Below, piece by piece: positions 32,833 to 44,689 of a stretch of DNA of 64,000 bases. The notes beneath the pieces are model-generated. The model ran no database searches, was not told the DNA's origin, and saw nothing but the letters and a program-made list of their open reading frames with translations. Where the stretch lies: the NCBI GenBank assembly GCA_030686995.1, contig CM060695.1:97058871-97122870 (forward strand), in the 5' to 3' direction. The position numbers and the translations under genes are program-made. Within the stretch, counting starts at the first letter, position 1, and every line of letters begins with the position of its first letter. Source of the DNA: Artemisia argyi (taxonomy: Eukaryota; Streptophyta; Magnoliopsida; Asterales; Asteraceae).

Positions 32833-35695
32833 TATCAGATATTAATATCTTTACTTAGTGGTACAGGTGATGCTAGCAAGATTTATGCTAGTGTTGCAAG
32901 TACCGTTGTAACCTCTAATTGTGTTATAAGTTTTTTCACTAGTAGATTTTTCAATTCTAATTCTAATGTAAGTACTTATAGTACTTATATTGAATAGATC
33001 ATTGACTCAGGAGCTAGTCAACACATCACTTTTTGTGCTACTATACTTTTTGGTATAATGGATGTTTCTCATTTAAATCTTACAGTTGCACATCCTAATG
33101 CGCTTGTTGCACAAGTAAAACAGATAGGAAGTTATAAATTTGGAAATAATTTGATTCTTAAAGATGTGTTGGTTGTTCCGGGTTATCATGTCAGTTTATT
33201 GTTTGTTCATAAGTTGTCTAAAGATAACAATATGATTGTCAGTTTTAATGATAAATTGTGCAAAATTCAGGATTTAACTCAAAAGTTCCTGATGAGGACT
33301 GGTAGTAAGAGGAAGTCTTTACTTTCTTGATGAAGGTAAGAGGGTTAATAATGGGAAGTGATACTTACACCACTTTTTTTGATGCACACACCACAGTTAT
33401 GCATATAGCATGTTGTAACATGTGCATTAATGATGTAACATTGTGGTGTGTGCATCAAAGAAAGTGGTGTAAGTATCACTTCCCGTTAATAATAGTAATA
33501 TTAAGAGTTGCGTTATGTCAAATTGTATTTGGCATAATAGACTTGGACACCCCTCTGACCATGTTTTAAATGTGTTACAAAATAAATTGAAAGATCTTAA
33601 AAATACTATTTCTGGACCTTGTGACGTTTATCATAAAGCTAAATAGACTAGAGAGCCTTTCCCTTTAAGTGACCATAAAACTAATAATCTGGGTGAAATT
33701 GTTCATTTAGATGTGTGGGGACCTTACAAAGTTATTAGTAGTGATGGGTTTAGGTACTTTCTTACTATTGTTGATGACTACACCAGAGCTGTGTGGGTGT
33801 TTTTAATGAAAAGTAAAAGTGAAGTTTTTGATCATGTCATAAGTTTTGTTAATCTGATTAAAAATCAGTTTGAAAAATCTATTAAGGTTTTTAGAAGTGA
33901 CAATGGTACTGAATTTGTTAACAAGAAGTTTGAAAATTATTTCTTAAATAGTGGTATTTTACATCAAACTTCTTGTCCTTACACACCACAACAAAATGGT
34001 GTAGCAAAAAGAAAACATAAACACTTATTAAATACTGCTAGAGCCCTCATGTTTCAGGGGGGGTTGCCTTTAAACATGTGGACTGAATCTATTCTAACTG
34101 GCACCTACTTAATCAAAAGGTTACCCACTGTTGTGTTATCTGGAAAGAATCCTTTTGAAATGATTTATGAAACTGAACCTAATATTACAATTTAAGGTGT
34201 TTTGACTGCTTATATTTTGCAACTGTTTTAAATGAATCTGACCAATTTGGTGCTAGATCTGACAAATGTGTGTTTGTTGGATATGCTTTTGATAAAAAAA
34301 GATTATAAGTTGTTCAATCTTGAACAAAAGAAGTTTATTTTTTCAAGGGATGTTAGGTTTTATGAAACAGTTTATCCTTTTAAAAAAAATTCTTTTACTA
34401 AAGATTTTGTGGTTGAAAATGATGATTTGAATAACTTGAACTTTTTTGATCAAAATGATGATAGCAGTCAAAACAATCGTAAGTCTGATGAACCCTATGA
34501 TGATAATATAAGTAGTGCAGATAGTAGCATTAAGTCTGCACCTAATAACAATACTCCTAGTGTCAGCACTGTAGATGAAGTTGTCAAGGATAAAGAATCA
34601 AATCATTCTGAAACGACAGATATTGTTGATACAGAAGATGATAATATTCTTGGTAGTACTTCTAGTAGGAGGGACACTAATTCATCAAAGTATGCAACAA
34701 AAATTCTTGTTTCTGAGGGTATACGTAGTGTTGATTTAAATGATGATGAATATGAGTCTGAGGGTGAGGACTTGAATATGTTTGGTAAAATGTTCGAGTC
34801 ACCAGAACCAACAGTTAGTCAAACAGTTAGGAGGACTAGTAGAATGACTGCTTTGCCATCTAAATACAAGAATTTTGTACTAAATAAGAATCATAAGTAT
34901 GGGATAGATAAAGTAGTTAAATATTCCAACTTAAGTATTGATAACTTTGTATTTACTGCTAGTCTTAATAAAATACATGAACCAACTACCTATGAAGAAG
35001 TTGCTAAAGACAGTAGATGGGCAGAGGCCATGAATTTTGAGATTGAGGCCTTAAATATAAATGGAACTTGGGTTGTTGTAGAGCTACCTGCTGGTAGAAA
35101 AGCCATAGGATACAAATGGGTATTCAAAGTTAAATATAAGGCTAATGGTAAGGTAGAGAGATTTAAGGCCAGATTGGTTCCTAAAGGTTTTAACCAAAGG
35201 GAAGGAATTGATTATGAAGAATCATTCTCCCCTGTAGTTAAAATTGTTACCATAAGATGTGTTTTAAGTATTGTTGTTAATAATAAGTGGCCTTTGTTCG
35301 AACTTGACATTACCAATGCTTTTCTTTATGGTGAATTGGAAGAGATGTTTATATGTCTTTACCAGAAGGATTTTCTGATAAGGATGATAAAAGAGTGTGC
35401 AAATTAGTTAAGTCCTTATATGGTTTAAAACAGGCACCAAGAAAATGGAATGAAAAATTAACATTTGTTCTTAAAAATATGGATTTGTGCAACGCCCTAA
35501 TGATTTTTCATTGTTTATTAAAAATGATAATGATGTTATGTTGGTTCTGTTGGTATATGTTGATGATATTATCATCACTGGAAACAACATTGGTCAAATT
35601 GGAAAGTTTAAAAGTTTTTGAGTTCTAAGTTTTTAATAAAAGACTTAGGAAGGCTCAAATATTTTTTGGGTATAGAAGTTGTTAGGTCACCATAT
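32833..35695 (+). pseudogene. pol: pol of Copia element C: protease, integrase, part of RT
   Basis: Protease: IDSGASQHIT at about 33001, preceded by an in-frame TAG. The pre-integrase region is cut by a MITE (33353-33484). Integrase: HLDVWGPYKV (33704 on), RSDNGTEF, and PQQNGVAKRKH, where Lys replaces the catalytic Glu of the D-D-E triad; the zinc domain has GPCDVYH, Tyr for a zinc Cys, and a TAG shortly after. RT from about 34980: [42 protein letters not shown], then YVDDIII in another frame (about 35558), ending at SPY where element A starts. At least six frame breaks. Non-functional. Confidence 0.88.
33353..33484. mobile_element. Mutator-like MITE (132 bp)
   Basis: Nearly complete dyad: about 43-bp terminal inverted repeats starting GGGAAGTGATACTTACACCA, a 46-bp centre, and a 9-bp duplication GTTAATAAT on both sides (33344-33352, 33485-33493). 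Nine-base duplications with long inverted repeats point to the Mutator superfamily. It interrupts the pre-integrase region of element C. Confidence 0.88.
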
Positions 35696-36023
35696 TGTGA
35701 TCTCACAAGTATTGTAATGATAAGAATGAGATAGATATAAGGATTGGATGATTAAATGATATAAGAAAGATGAAAGTGCAAGAGTTTCTTTAAGATAATC
35801 AAATAACCAACAAATAATAAGGTTCTATACATGTAGTATTTATAGGCAAGGACTAGGGCAACACTCCCTTTTCCTTCCTTTCTTTTGGACGTGGGCTTTA
35901 AGCCTCAAATGGGCTTTTACATATTAGCCTTTAAACATAAACAAGTAAGTAAAGTATACTAAAGCAACCTATTACAAAATGTAATGATCAAGACTTGAAT
36001 TAATACAAAATGTGTTCCCAACA
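35696..36023 (-). repeat. 3' LTR of A (328 bp)
   Basis: On the minus strand TGTTGGGAACAC ... TGAGATCACA, with the tract AGGGGGAGAT directly before it. TATA (CCTATAAATA) at 35837-35846. It is short for a Sirevirus LTR, where about 1 kb is usual, so it may be internally deleted or the assignment to A may be wrong. Confidence 0.65.
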
Positions 36024-38300
36024 ATCTCCCCCTAAGGGTCGGTCATCAAGGTTGCTTGATGCTTTCGTCTTTGTCTTTGACTCTTGACATGTATTTCTTT
36101 AGACGTCTTCAAAAATGTTGTAAGGTAATAGTTCTTTGTTCTTCAGTCTTAGTTCTTGGTGTTGTTGTTGTGATTGTGTCATCATCTGCCTTTCGTCACT
36201 TCTTCATCTTTGGTGTTACGCCTTTCCAACATGCTCATACGTCTTCTTAGTTTTGACTTTCATACACTTAAGTTCCCTTTCTTTGACATAGATCTTTGTC
36301 ACTTAACTTTGTAAATTCTTTGCTTGACATAGAATCATTCTATGAATTTAACTTTTACTTTGATCTTTGTCTTTCTTTTGCATTCTTTGACTTCATTATT
36401 GGGGAGAACTTTTCTCGACTTTGTGACGTATATATGAGCATGTGGAAACTGATGCTATAGTGATGATTGTACATGCATAAAACAGTTAGCAATAATACAT
36501 CCGGTACTTACAGGTTCAGAATTAGAGATTGTTAACAGCATAGTGTGAGAACTCTCTCTAACCCTTACCAAGGCCGTTCCTAAACCAGATACCCCCGAGA
36601 GGGCTTACAAGATCCACCGAAGTACATCAATAGTTCAGGTGAGTTGCTGGAGATCACCCCACGACTATAGACCGTTTGGGACCACCGTAATACTAAGCAT
36701 AACCCACAAGGAGATACCGAAGTGACCTGCTGTCATGGCTGTTTGATGTTGACCCTGGCCGGAGTTTCCATTCAATCATTGAGAATCACAAGTGTGAATT
36801 CTCTCATAAATGTTCTGGCAAATTGCTAAGATCTGCGAAGGACTCTTAAATTTACATCTGGTGTCCTTAATGTTGAATCACCAGTGTAGAAGTATCATGT
36901 GTTCCTAAGAGATCTTATGATGTAATCTCGCGGCTCTAGACTCTATAAGTGCTTCTTTAAGTCGTCGGAGACTGGGGCGGAGTCTCCTGTTTCAATATCA
37001 ACATAGCTCGTAATGAGCGGTCGATAGATTATGCAGGGTTCCCCGTGAGAATGAAACAAGCTCTTTTAAGAGAACTTGAATGGTTTAGAAGGTTTAGTGC
37101 AGTGCGTCACTGGGTCCACGACGTCTTTGTCTACAATACTGGTGTCGCCTTAGCAACAACCAGTAGCATATGAGTTGAACCCGGTGTCTGTCCTAAGGTT
37201 GAATCATTTGGAGGGCTATTTCTTTTCACCCTTTTCAAAACTTTTCTTTTTAATTCTTCAACCCCTTCTTTCTCCTTTCATTCTTTTCTCCCTTTTTTTT
37301 ATTATACCTAAGGACTTTCTAGTTCTAGACTATTGGTATTGTCCTTGGGTAGATCCCTCCGGTTCTGGCGGATCATAGGACATATTTTCCTATACTTAGT
37401 CACCTTATAACTCCATGACTATCCTATGTTGCCATAAACCATTTATTTGAAAATTTCTCAAAGTGTTCATGATTATAAAATATATTTGGTTAACACTTTG
37501 AGAGTTTTACATTTTCAGAAATACTCCCCTTCACATGTGCTTATAAGTTGGAAACAGAAATTTACACGATGTGGGGGAAGTTGCACTTTTGAATTGATTG
37601 AATCTTAGTGAACATGACCGATTCGAGACATGCTTACATCACTAGCTAGGCCAGCTTGAAATTATTACCCGTCATGGTCACATTCAAAGAGTATCTCTCA
37701 AAACGGTACATTCTACTTAGACTTGTCCTTTGCGAGACACGCTTACATCATCAGTTGGACTGGCTTGAAGTTATTACCCGTTCCGGAGCAAGTCCTTTCG
37801 ATTACTAACATTTGTTTTGTTTCGTCAATTCTTTGGTAACAACTTGAGTCGAGCTCATGCAAGATTTCTTTTACTTTTCATACATATTTTAATCACATTT
37901 GTTTTCTCCCCCTCAAAAATAGCATATTAATGTTTATTTTGATAACCTTTTTGATTAAAATATGCTTTTTGAGGTTTACGAGGAGATTATACCAAGAACA
38001 TTTCTTTTTGAACAAAAGATTTTCCAAGTGCTCCCCCTCAACAAGTGATGAGACTTATTGAGGTGAAATACTTGTCCTTTTGAGCAGAATTGAGAAAAAC
38101 TTTGAAAAATTTGATAAATTCTACTCAAAAGTAAGAAGCTTTCGCTCCCTATATCAGGATTGAGGCACTGAGGCATACCTCAGGATCCTTTCATTACAAG
38201 AACAGGTTGTACACTGTTATTTGTGCACAAGCCATTGTTAATAGAAATATATTGTAAATCATGAAAAATCAAATCAACTACTTACAAACACTACCAATCA
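36024..38300 (-). other. Non-coding 3' region of A
   Basis: No convincing ORF. CTCCCCCT (AGGGGGAG in sense) occurs at about 36026, 37908 and 38031. A diverged 49-bp duplication lies at 37624-37672 and 37733-37781 (CGAGACA-GCTTACATCA ... TTATTACCCGT). The stretch 36540-37200 is markedly less AT-rich than its surroundings; I do not recognise it. Confidence 0.55.
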
Positions 38301-40604
38301 TCATTCAGTTCTTTGCAATGTCAACACTGGGAAGCCCGGTCTTCCTCCAAGACAGCTTTCCAGTCTCCTGATATGATCACGACGCTTCATCCTATTCTCA
38401 ATCCTTGCTACGAACCTACGAGCTTGTCTGGCTTCATCTGTAGTCCATCTTTTGGTCTTGTAGAGTTCTTTGTCATCGAGGCGGCTTTTGAGTCCATCTC
38501 TGACGAACTTCAATGTTTCATCACAGAACTTGTGAATTTCATCGAATGCGATGAAATAGTTGTAGGAGTGAACACTTCGGTAGATGAATCCAAATGCAGG
38601 TTGCTTGATCAAGGTATACTGAGAAAGTTTGTTGATGCCGGGGACTTGATAAAGGTTGGGCTTTGTGAGATTCAACTTCTTCTAATAACTTTCAACTCAT
38701 AATTAGAGATCTTCAACACGTTCACGAATGATGATACTCCTTATGAAGATTAGCAGAGATGTGAAGAAAGCAAGTTGCATATCCTTTGGTAAATTGCAGA
38801 GTTTCCCTTGGACCTTTAGAAGATAAATGTCTTCAATTTCGTTTAGGGTGATTCTTGGAGAGTCAGCTTCAAAAATCACATACTCTTATTCATCTAGACG
38901 CTTGAGAATAATCTTACTGAGAAAGGAGTATACATAGTGAGAAACTATAGAGATGAATTGAATAGAAACAATCTTCAGGTCACTCATCACATTCCCCTGT
39001 GTTTGTTCCAATCTGCTGCCTCGATAGTAGAGTGCACGTCTCTTGGGCCAGTGGTGAATCCCGTAGAGTGCATCACGATTGTACTCCATAACTTTGTCAA
39101 CAAACAAGTGTGAAGCATCTTCTTCGATGGTATTGTTCATATATCTTGCAGTGGGGATTGAGTAAGTGAGAGATGTAGCATATTTCTTCTCCTTGTTGTT
39201 TCCGTGTTGTAAGAATTCCAAGTCGGTGTTGAAGAAGTACCTAAATGGAATGCGTTGTTCTTTTGGCTTTCCAACCAGTGGTAGAGGCTTGTTCCAATTA
39301 GTGTAGTATGGCCCTTTGTACTTTGAGGTATAATCAACATTGGACTCGGGATTGATCCAGTCAATGTTATTCGACATTGCATGTCCAATGTTCTCCAGAT
39401 GATATTCGACTTCAATAGCATTGGCAGATCGATCTTTTAGCAGATTGAATGCAGCATTCTTAACCCTTCTAAGCTCCTACTTGCTCATTTCTTTTGCACT
39501 ATAGTCTCTTTGCAGAAGTTGAGCATACTCCACGGTTCTCCTATCGAGTGGTTCTTGAATTTCTGTTAGTGGAGGTTGAGCTTTTACCATTTCATCAAAC
39601 CAAGAGTACTCAGCCGTTTTGTCGTTGTCGAGCCATTTGATAATCCTTTTTGGTTTCTTGGGTTCTTGGCCTTTTGATGAAGTATTTGGTTTGTCCTGAG
39701 GCTATTTGTGCTTTTTCTCTTTTCTTCTGGTTTATGATGGTTCAGGTATATCATCTGGCTGTTGAAAATCATCTCCGCCAGTGTACTCAAAGTGGTCATG
39801 GACTTTCGGACCTGCACCTAATGCCTTTGGTTGTTGTGTAGAAGTTGTTTTGGTTGTTGGAGGGATGAGCGGTTCAGCTTGTTGAGCGACATTCTTTTGC
39901 TTCTTTGCCTGAGAGTTTGGATCTTGATCATCTTCATCTCTTGGACGTTTTTGTTTGTCAGCTTTAGTCCTGCAAGATTCCTTGAAAATGTTGGCTTGTA
40001 TAGCGTCGCGGAGAGCTAGTTCTTTAGGAGTTGGCGTCGTTTTCTCAGCTAACTTAGTGAACAGCTGAACTTGTAAATCTTCCAAGGAAAGCTCTTTAGG
40101 TGGTGAGGAGGCTTTGCCAGCCTTGAGAGTGAAAGATGTAGATGTTATAACCTTCTTAACAGCATGCTCGACGATTTTGTTGAGATGATCTTTCATTGGC
40201 ATGAGTAGATCTTTCAACTCTTTAGACAAATGCTCATCCATGTACTTGTTTGCTTGTGTTGCAAGAGTTACTTCCATGTCTTCTTGTACATCTTTGGATA
40301 AGTATGTATAGACCTTGAGCTTCAAGTCTTGAACATCTATCATCTGCTTCGTTAACCCAGTTACCATACTAGTGAGTGTGTTAACTTTTTCTTCAAGCTC
40401 ATTTTGTTTCTTCTCATGAGCCATCTTTACCGCCTTTTTCACCTTTCTTGAAGCTTCAGTGACCAGTGGATTGGTAGGCTTCTTGATTGACTTATCAGAT
40501 GTTTTTGTGAGTTGTGTTGCTGGAGGTGATGACTAAGAGGATTCAATAAATGTGGAAGTATCTTTGTCATCTCCCTTGGGTGATTTAAGTTTTTGAGTAG
40601 CCTC

Positions 40605-40722
40605 TTCCTTCAATCTTTTCTCTTCAGCTAACTTATCAGCTTCTTCTTTCAATCTTTTCTCTTCAGCCAACTTATCAACTTCTTCTTTCAATCTCTTTTC
40701 TTCAGCTATCTTTGCTGCTTCT
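40605..40722 (-). repeat. 39-bp tandem repeat coding for a coiled-coil unit
   Basis: Three imperfect copies encode LAEEKRLKEEADK-like 13-residue units within the accessory ORF. Confidence 0.75.
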
Positions 40723-41721
40723 TCAGCTCTCTTAATCTCCTCCAATCTTTTAGATTCGGCAAGCTTAGCATTTTCTTCTTCTTTGACTCTTAACTCCTCA
40801 TCTAACCTTGCTTCTTCCTCTTCTTTCATCCTCTTTAACTCTTCTTCGTGAGCTTTCTCTTTCTCAGCAATTTCTTCAGCAGTTATCATTAGATTATCAT
40901 CAGTAATCATGTGGTCCTCCTCTTCTTCTTCATCGTTCTCTGAAGCTTCATGCATTTCTTCATCTTCAAGAGTTTCTTCGGGTGGTTAGAAGACTACAAG
41001 AGCAGATGCAGAACCAGTTTCCTTATCGGGTTGATTAACCGCATCAGAGATTGGTTCTTGTTGAGCAGTGACCCCAGCGGCTTGATTAATCGGAAGGGGT
41101 TTAGGAACACTGCTGGAACCACCAGCCTCGCCGGGTTGATTAACCGGAGGAGGTGGAGGTCGATCTGCTTCAAATGTATCAATGCGACTTTAGAGGAGTC
41201 CCAACTTCAAAGTTCTTTCATTCTCTTGTTCTACAGATAATCCAATGTCCACATGAGTCTCTTCTTGTTGTTCTTGCTCTTGAGTCATCGGCTCCTTCAT
41301 TTTCCTCTTCCTTAACATCTCTTCTTCTAGCTTTGCATCTTCTTCAGTTAGAGGTCTTGTCAGAAGTCTTTCATTGGTTGTGACAGTTGGGTCTTGAGTT
41401 GAGGCACAGAAGTCTTCAATTTCTTGATCCTATTCTTCATAAGTCTTGTCACAATCTTCTTCTTGAGTATCTTTAGCATAAGCCTCCCTGTCAACAGGTT
41501 GACTATCTAACTCGGTTTCTGAATCTGAAGGTTGTGGAGAAGGAGGTGGAGTAGGTTCGGGAGCTGGAGTTATCTTCTTAGTTGGTACTCTTCTTTTGAT
41601 GACCCGAGGGTGAGTAGGCTTCTTTTTAGACTTTGTTGAGCTTTCTGAACTTCCAGATTTGCTTCCCTTCTTGCCCTTTTTCTGCATCGAAGAGGGAAGA
41701 GGTTCTTCGTCTAAGGAACCG

Positions 41722-41730
41722 TTTTTTTTT

Positions 41731-41766
<36 letters not shown>

Positions 41767-41779
41767 CTTTTTTTTTTTT
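41722..41779 (-). repeat. Poly-A/poly-Lys tract
   Basis: Nearly pure T on the plus strand with two C interruptions; codes for a Lys run in one frame. Length instability here probably moved the frame of the accessory ORF. Confidence 0.9.
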
Positions 41780-42662
41780 GCCTTCTTTGAGATCTTGAAT
41801 GTAATACTTGTAGTTACTTGACGCTTTGACCTTTTCATTCAGAAGACAGTCAGGAAGCTCAAGACCTTGCTTCCTTGTGCTAGTATCTACTCTCTTGACT
41901 TGCTTGAGAGTGGGCTCATTCCTGTAGGTGTGCTTTTCTTCGTCATCAAGCCTTTGAGGAATGTCATCAAATTCATTGAGGATGTTCTGAATGACCAATT
42001 TGATGAAGCGTACAAAAGGAATCTTAGTTGATTTATGTTGTATGTGTTGCATAGTCAATTAGCTTGACGTTGACCATGCCTCAGAAAAGCCTTAGATGTG
42101 TCAGCTTGGGATGCTCGTGTCCACTATCTCTGCCTGATAAAGATTTGGCAATGAGAATGTATAAGGTTCTCCATGGTTGTGGGAGATACCTAGTGTTGAC
42201 TCTAGAGAGAGTGGTGATAGTCCCTTCAGACTCATCATACCTGATTTCTTTTAGAAAAGTGAGCATTTCTTCTTCACTAGGAACTGGGTGGTATTCTTCA
42301 TTTTGGCCAAGATCTGGTAGATTAAGAACGGATCGGAGGGAATCAATATCAATTGTGACTTGACGCTTGTGAAGCGTGCAGGTAAAAGATTCTTCACTAA
42401 GATCAAGATTGATGGTGTGCCAGAATTGGTGAATGTAGAAATTTGCAACTGAAGTAGACTTGGTGAGCATAGACTTGTATGGATGATGGAGAAGTGCGTC
42501 GATAGCTACAAGGCATGAAGATTCGTTGCAGGTGATTTTGTGGAAGTTGACTCGGAGATTGTTCTTTTCAAAGGACTTGTTATAGTCTTTAGGAAAAGTT
42601 TCTTCCCATGTGAGCTTTGGTTCTGGTTCTTGTTGTTGTGGACCGTTTTCTTGTTGAGCCAT

Positions 42663-44689
42663 CTGAAATGATCATATTCACAAACACAAACATTGCAACA
42701 ATTTACTTTGTTAGCATTAGAGTTCACATGTGGTCTATGTCTATGAGGTATGTTTTGCTTTTGGTCAGTGGAATGATTGTATTAAAGTCATGTTGAGTTT
42801 TCTTGTTTAAGTGTGAATTTAGCATCAAAATTGAGCATACAAACAATATTACATTAATTGTACATCCAATATACTTACATTTTGAATCACTACAAGACTT
42901 TAAAAAATTTTCAAGGAAAACTGGTCTAGTTTACGCGTAAGATAGAATTTTACGCGTAACATTGATCTTATGCGTAAGATTTTATCTTAAGCAGAAGACA
43001 GTTACTTATGCAAAAGAATCAATTTTATGCGTAAGATGTTGTGTTTACACGTAAGAATAAATTTACGCAAAAGGATAAACCTTAGGCGTAAAATACAAAC
43101 TTAAGCGTAAGGCATAACATTTTATGCGTAAGATAGAAACTTTCGCGTAAGACATGTCTTACGCGTAAGATTGAATCTTATGCGTAAATATTTCATATGC
43201 GTAAACAACATCTTATCCAAGATACTATTTGTCCACTGAGTCGAATCTTATGCGTAAGATGAGTTTATGCGTAAACTCAATCTTATGCGTAAGATGAGTC
43301 TTTCTTATGCGTAAACATGAACTGAATAGGTCATAAACTTCAAAAGTCTTTGATTCACGTTCCTGAAAATGTTTAGAACAAACCACTGATCAAAAACACA
43401 ATCCATAACAGATCCTAACCACTTTATAACACAATTTAATGCGTAAACATGCAAGAGTCACATTTTATGCGTAAAGCTTATGAACACCGAATTACGATAA
43501 CAAGATTTTGTGTTCCTGATGTGATTTAAACCATGGGCGAGTGTTTCTAATGTTACTCTAAACTTTCTGACCAATTTTTAACAATTTTCAACCATAGAAA
43601 CACAAGATAGCACCTGCTAGTGACTATAAACCCTAATCACATGATTTTCAATCATAAGATGTTACTGGTACAATTAAATCACATAAACATGTTTCAAAAC
43701 ACATAATAACACAATCCTAAGCATTTAATCGGATCAAAACACTCAAAATTAAAAATGCCTAATTAGAACGCATGAACCCTAAATCCATAATCAAACAATT
43801 GATGTTCCTGGGTACGATTGGTGCTAGGAAACATGTTTAGAATCATATATAGACTAAATCCCACAACAAACAATGAACATACCATCACTTAATCACATAA
43901 ACCCTTTTTACGCAACCCTTCTAAACCCTAATTGATCATAGTGAAAGTTTGAACCGTTGGATCTTAAAACAAATTAAAACCCTTGTTTAAATTATCACAT
44001 AGATTATAAAAGAACTTACGGATTAGCAGAAAAATGATTGGATTAATCAAACGAATTAGGGCCGTGGATCGAATGGTTGAGGGAGTAAATGATGTTTTAG
44101 AAATTTGCAAGTGTAGTAACTGTTGTGGTCAAGGTTAGTTTTGACTAACTTTTATCTTTGAGATATTGACATTATTGGCCCCCTAACCTAAACATTTCAA
44201 CCTAAAACCATTTAACTCACAAACTATACTATTTAAGTAAGCACTATAAACTATGGAAAGAACATCTTTGTAAAAAATTCCCCCTTGACTCGCGACAAAA
44301 ATACCTTTTGGAAAAAATGTTATACAGTCAAGGAGAGACTAAGCCAAATAACCTTATAGCAACACAATATAATCAAAACAACATATTTTTGGTAAAATGC
44401 AAGTACGATGTAAAAAAATTTCAAAATTTTAAAATACATTGACTCCCCTCAACACTTGTTCGGATAAACTTGAAATTTTGTTAAAACAAAGTGTTGAAAA
44501 AAAGTTTGTACTTGCATTTTTTTTAAGAAAGAAAGAAAGAAAAATCTTGTAGTGTTTTTCTTGGTTTTATATTTTTGTATTTTGATTTTGAAAATATATT
44601 TACAACGATAATTTTGATGTTTGAATTTTACTTGTATTTTAGAAAATTTTCCAGATCATCTGGAGTCAAACATCACATACCAATTTGGT
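42663..44689 (-). other. Spacer between pol and accessory ORF of A
   Basis: AT-rich and gene-free. The part nearest the accessory ORF holds the GCGTAAG array (42931-43476). The rest (43500-44690) has no recognisable structure. Confidence 0.6.
42931..43476. repeat. TTACGCGTAAG / TTATGCGTAAG motif array
   Basis: About 20 copies of T(T/A)(A/T)(C/T)GCGTAA(G/A), some perfect palindromes (CTTACGCGTAAG), in about 545 bp, irregularly spaced. Single related copies lie at about 53091 and 53150 at the other end of A. Random expectation for an 8-mer is well below one. Confidence 0.85.

Larger units (their letters stand above)
11760..35695 (+). mobile_element. C: Ty1/Copia retrotransposon, 5' part, split by N3
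   Basis: 5' LTR (11760-12172), weak primer site, leader (12173-12817, then 31679-31814 after removing N3 and one copy of its target duplication), gag (31815-32832), protease, integrase and the start of reverse transcriptase, which breaks at 35695 where the LTR of A begins. No 3' LTR in the window. The coding sequence has many frameshifts and stops, so it is the oldest layer of this stack. That the LTR at 11760 belongs to the gag at 31815 is inferred from orientation and spacing. Confidence 0.75.
38301..42662 (-). pseudogene. Accessory ORF of Sirevirus-like element A, decayed
   Basis: ATG at 42662 (MAQQENGPQQQ). The N-terminal domain, to about 41790 (FYIHQFWHTINLD, TIDIDSLRSVLNLPD, LPQPWRTLYILIAKSLSG, VRFIKLVIQNIL), resembles the putative plant transposon protein domain of Asteraceae Sirevirus accessory ORFs. 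Then a poly-Lys run from a poly-A expansion, a Ser/Pro/Lys-rich linker, a Glu/Lys coiled coil (40955-40533) with three 13-residue repeats, a second helical segment (40442-39732), and C-terminal blocks (WINPESNVDY, DEIHKFCDETLKFV, ending QRTE). Stops and frameshifts occur throughout (for example at 40533, 41430 and between 39580 and 39380). No transmembrane segment or signal peptide, so not env-like. Function unknown. Confidence 0.75.

Noticed and set aside
37175..37378. Plus-strand ORF of 67 codons in the A 3' region
   Set aside because: No domain, opposite to the element strand, and no supporting context.
38313..38702. 129-codon plus-strand ORF
   Set aside because: It is antisense to the C-terminal block of the A accessory ORF.
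41711..42058. Lys-rich protein as a separate gene
   Set aside because: The Lys run comes from the poly-A tract; the rest is part of the accessory ORF in a shifted frame.
38301..42662. Envelope gene in the Sirevirus-like element
   Set aside because: No signal peptide, transmembrane segment or cleavage site; the content is a transposon-protein domain, linker and coiled coil.
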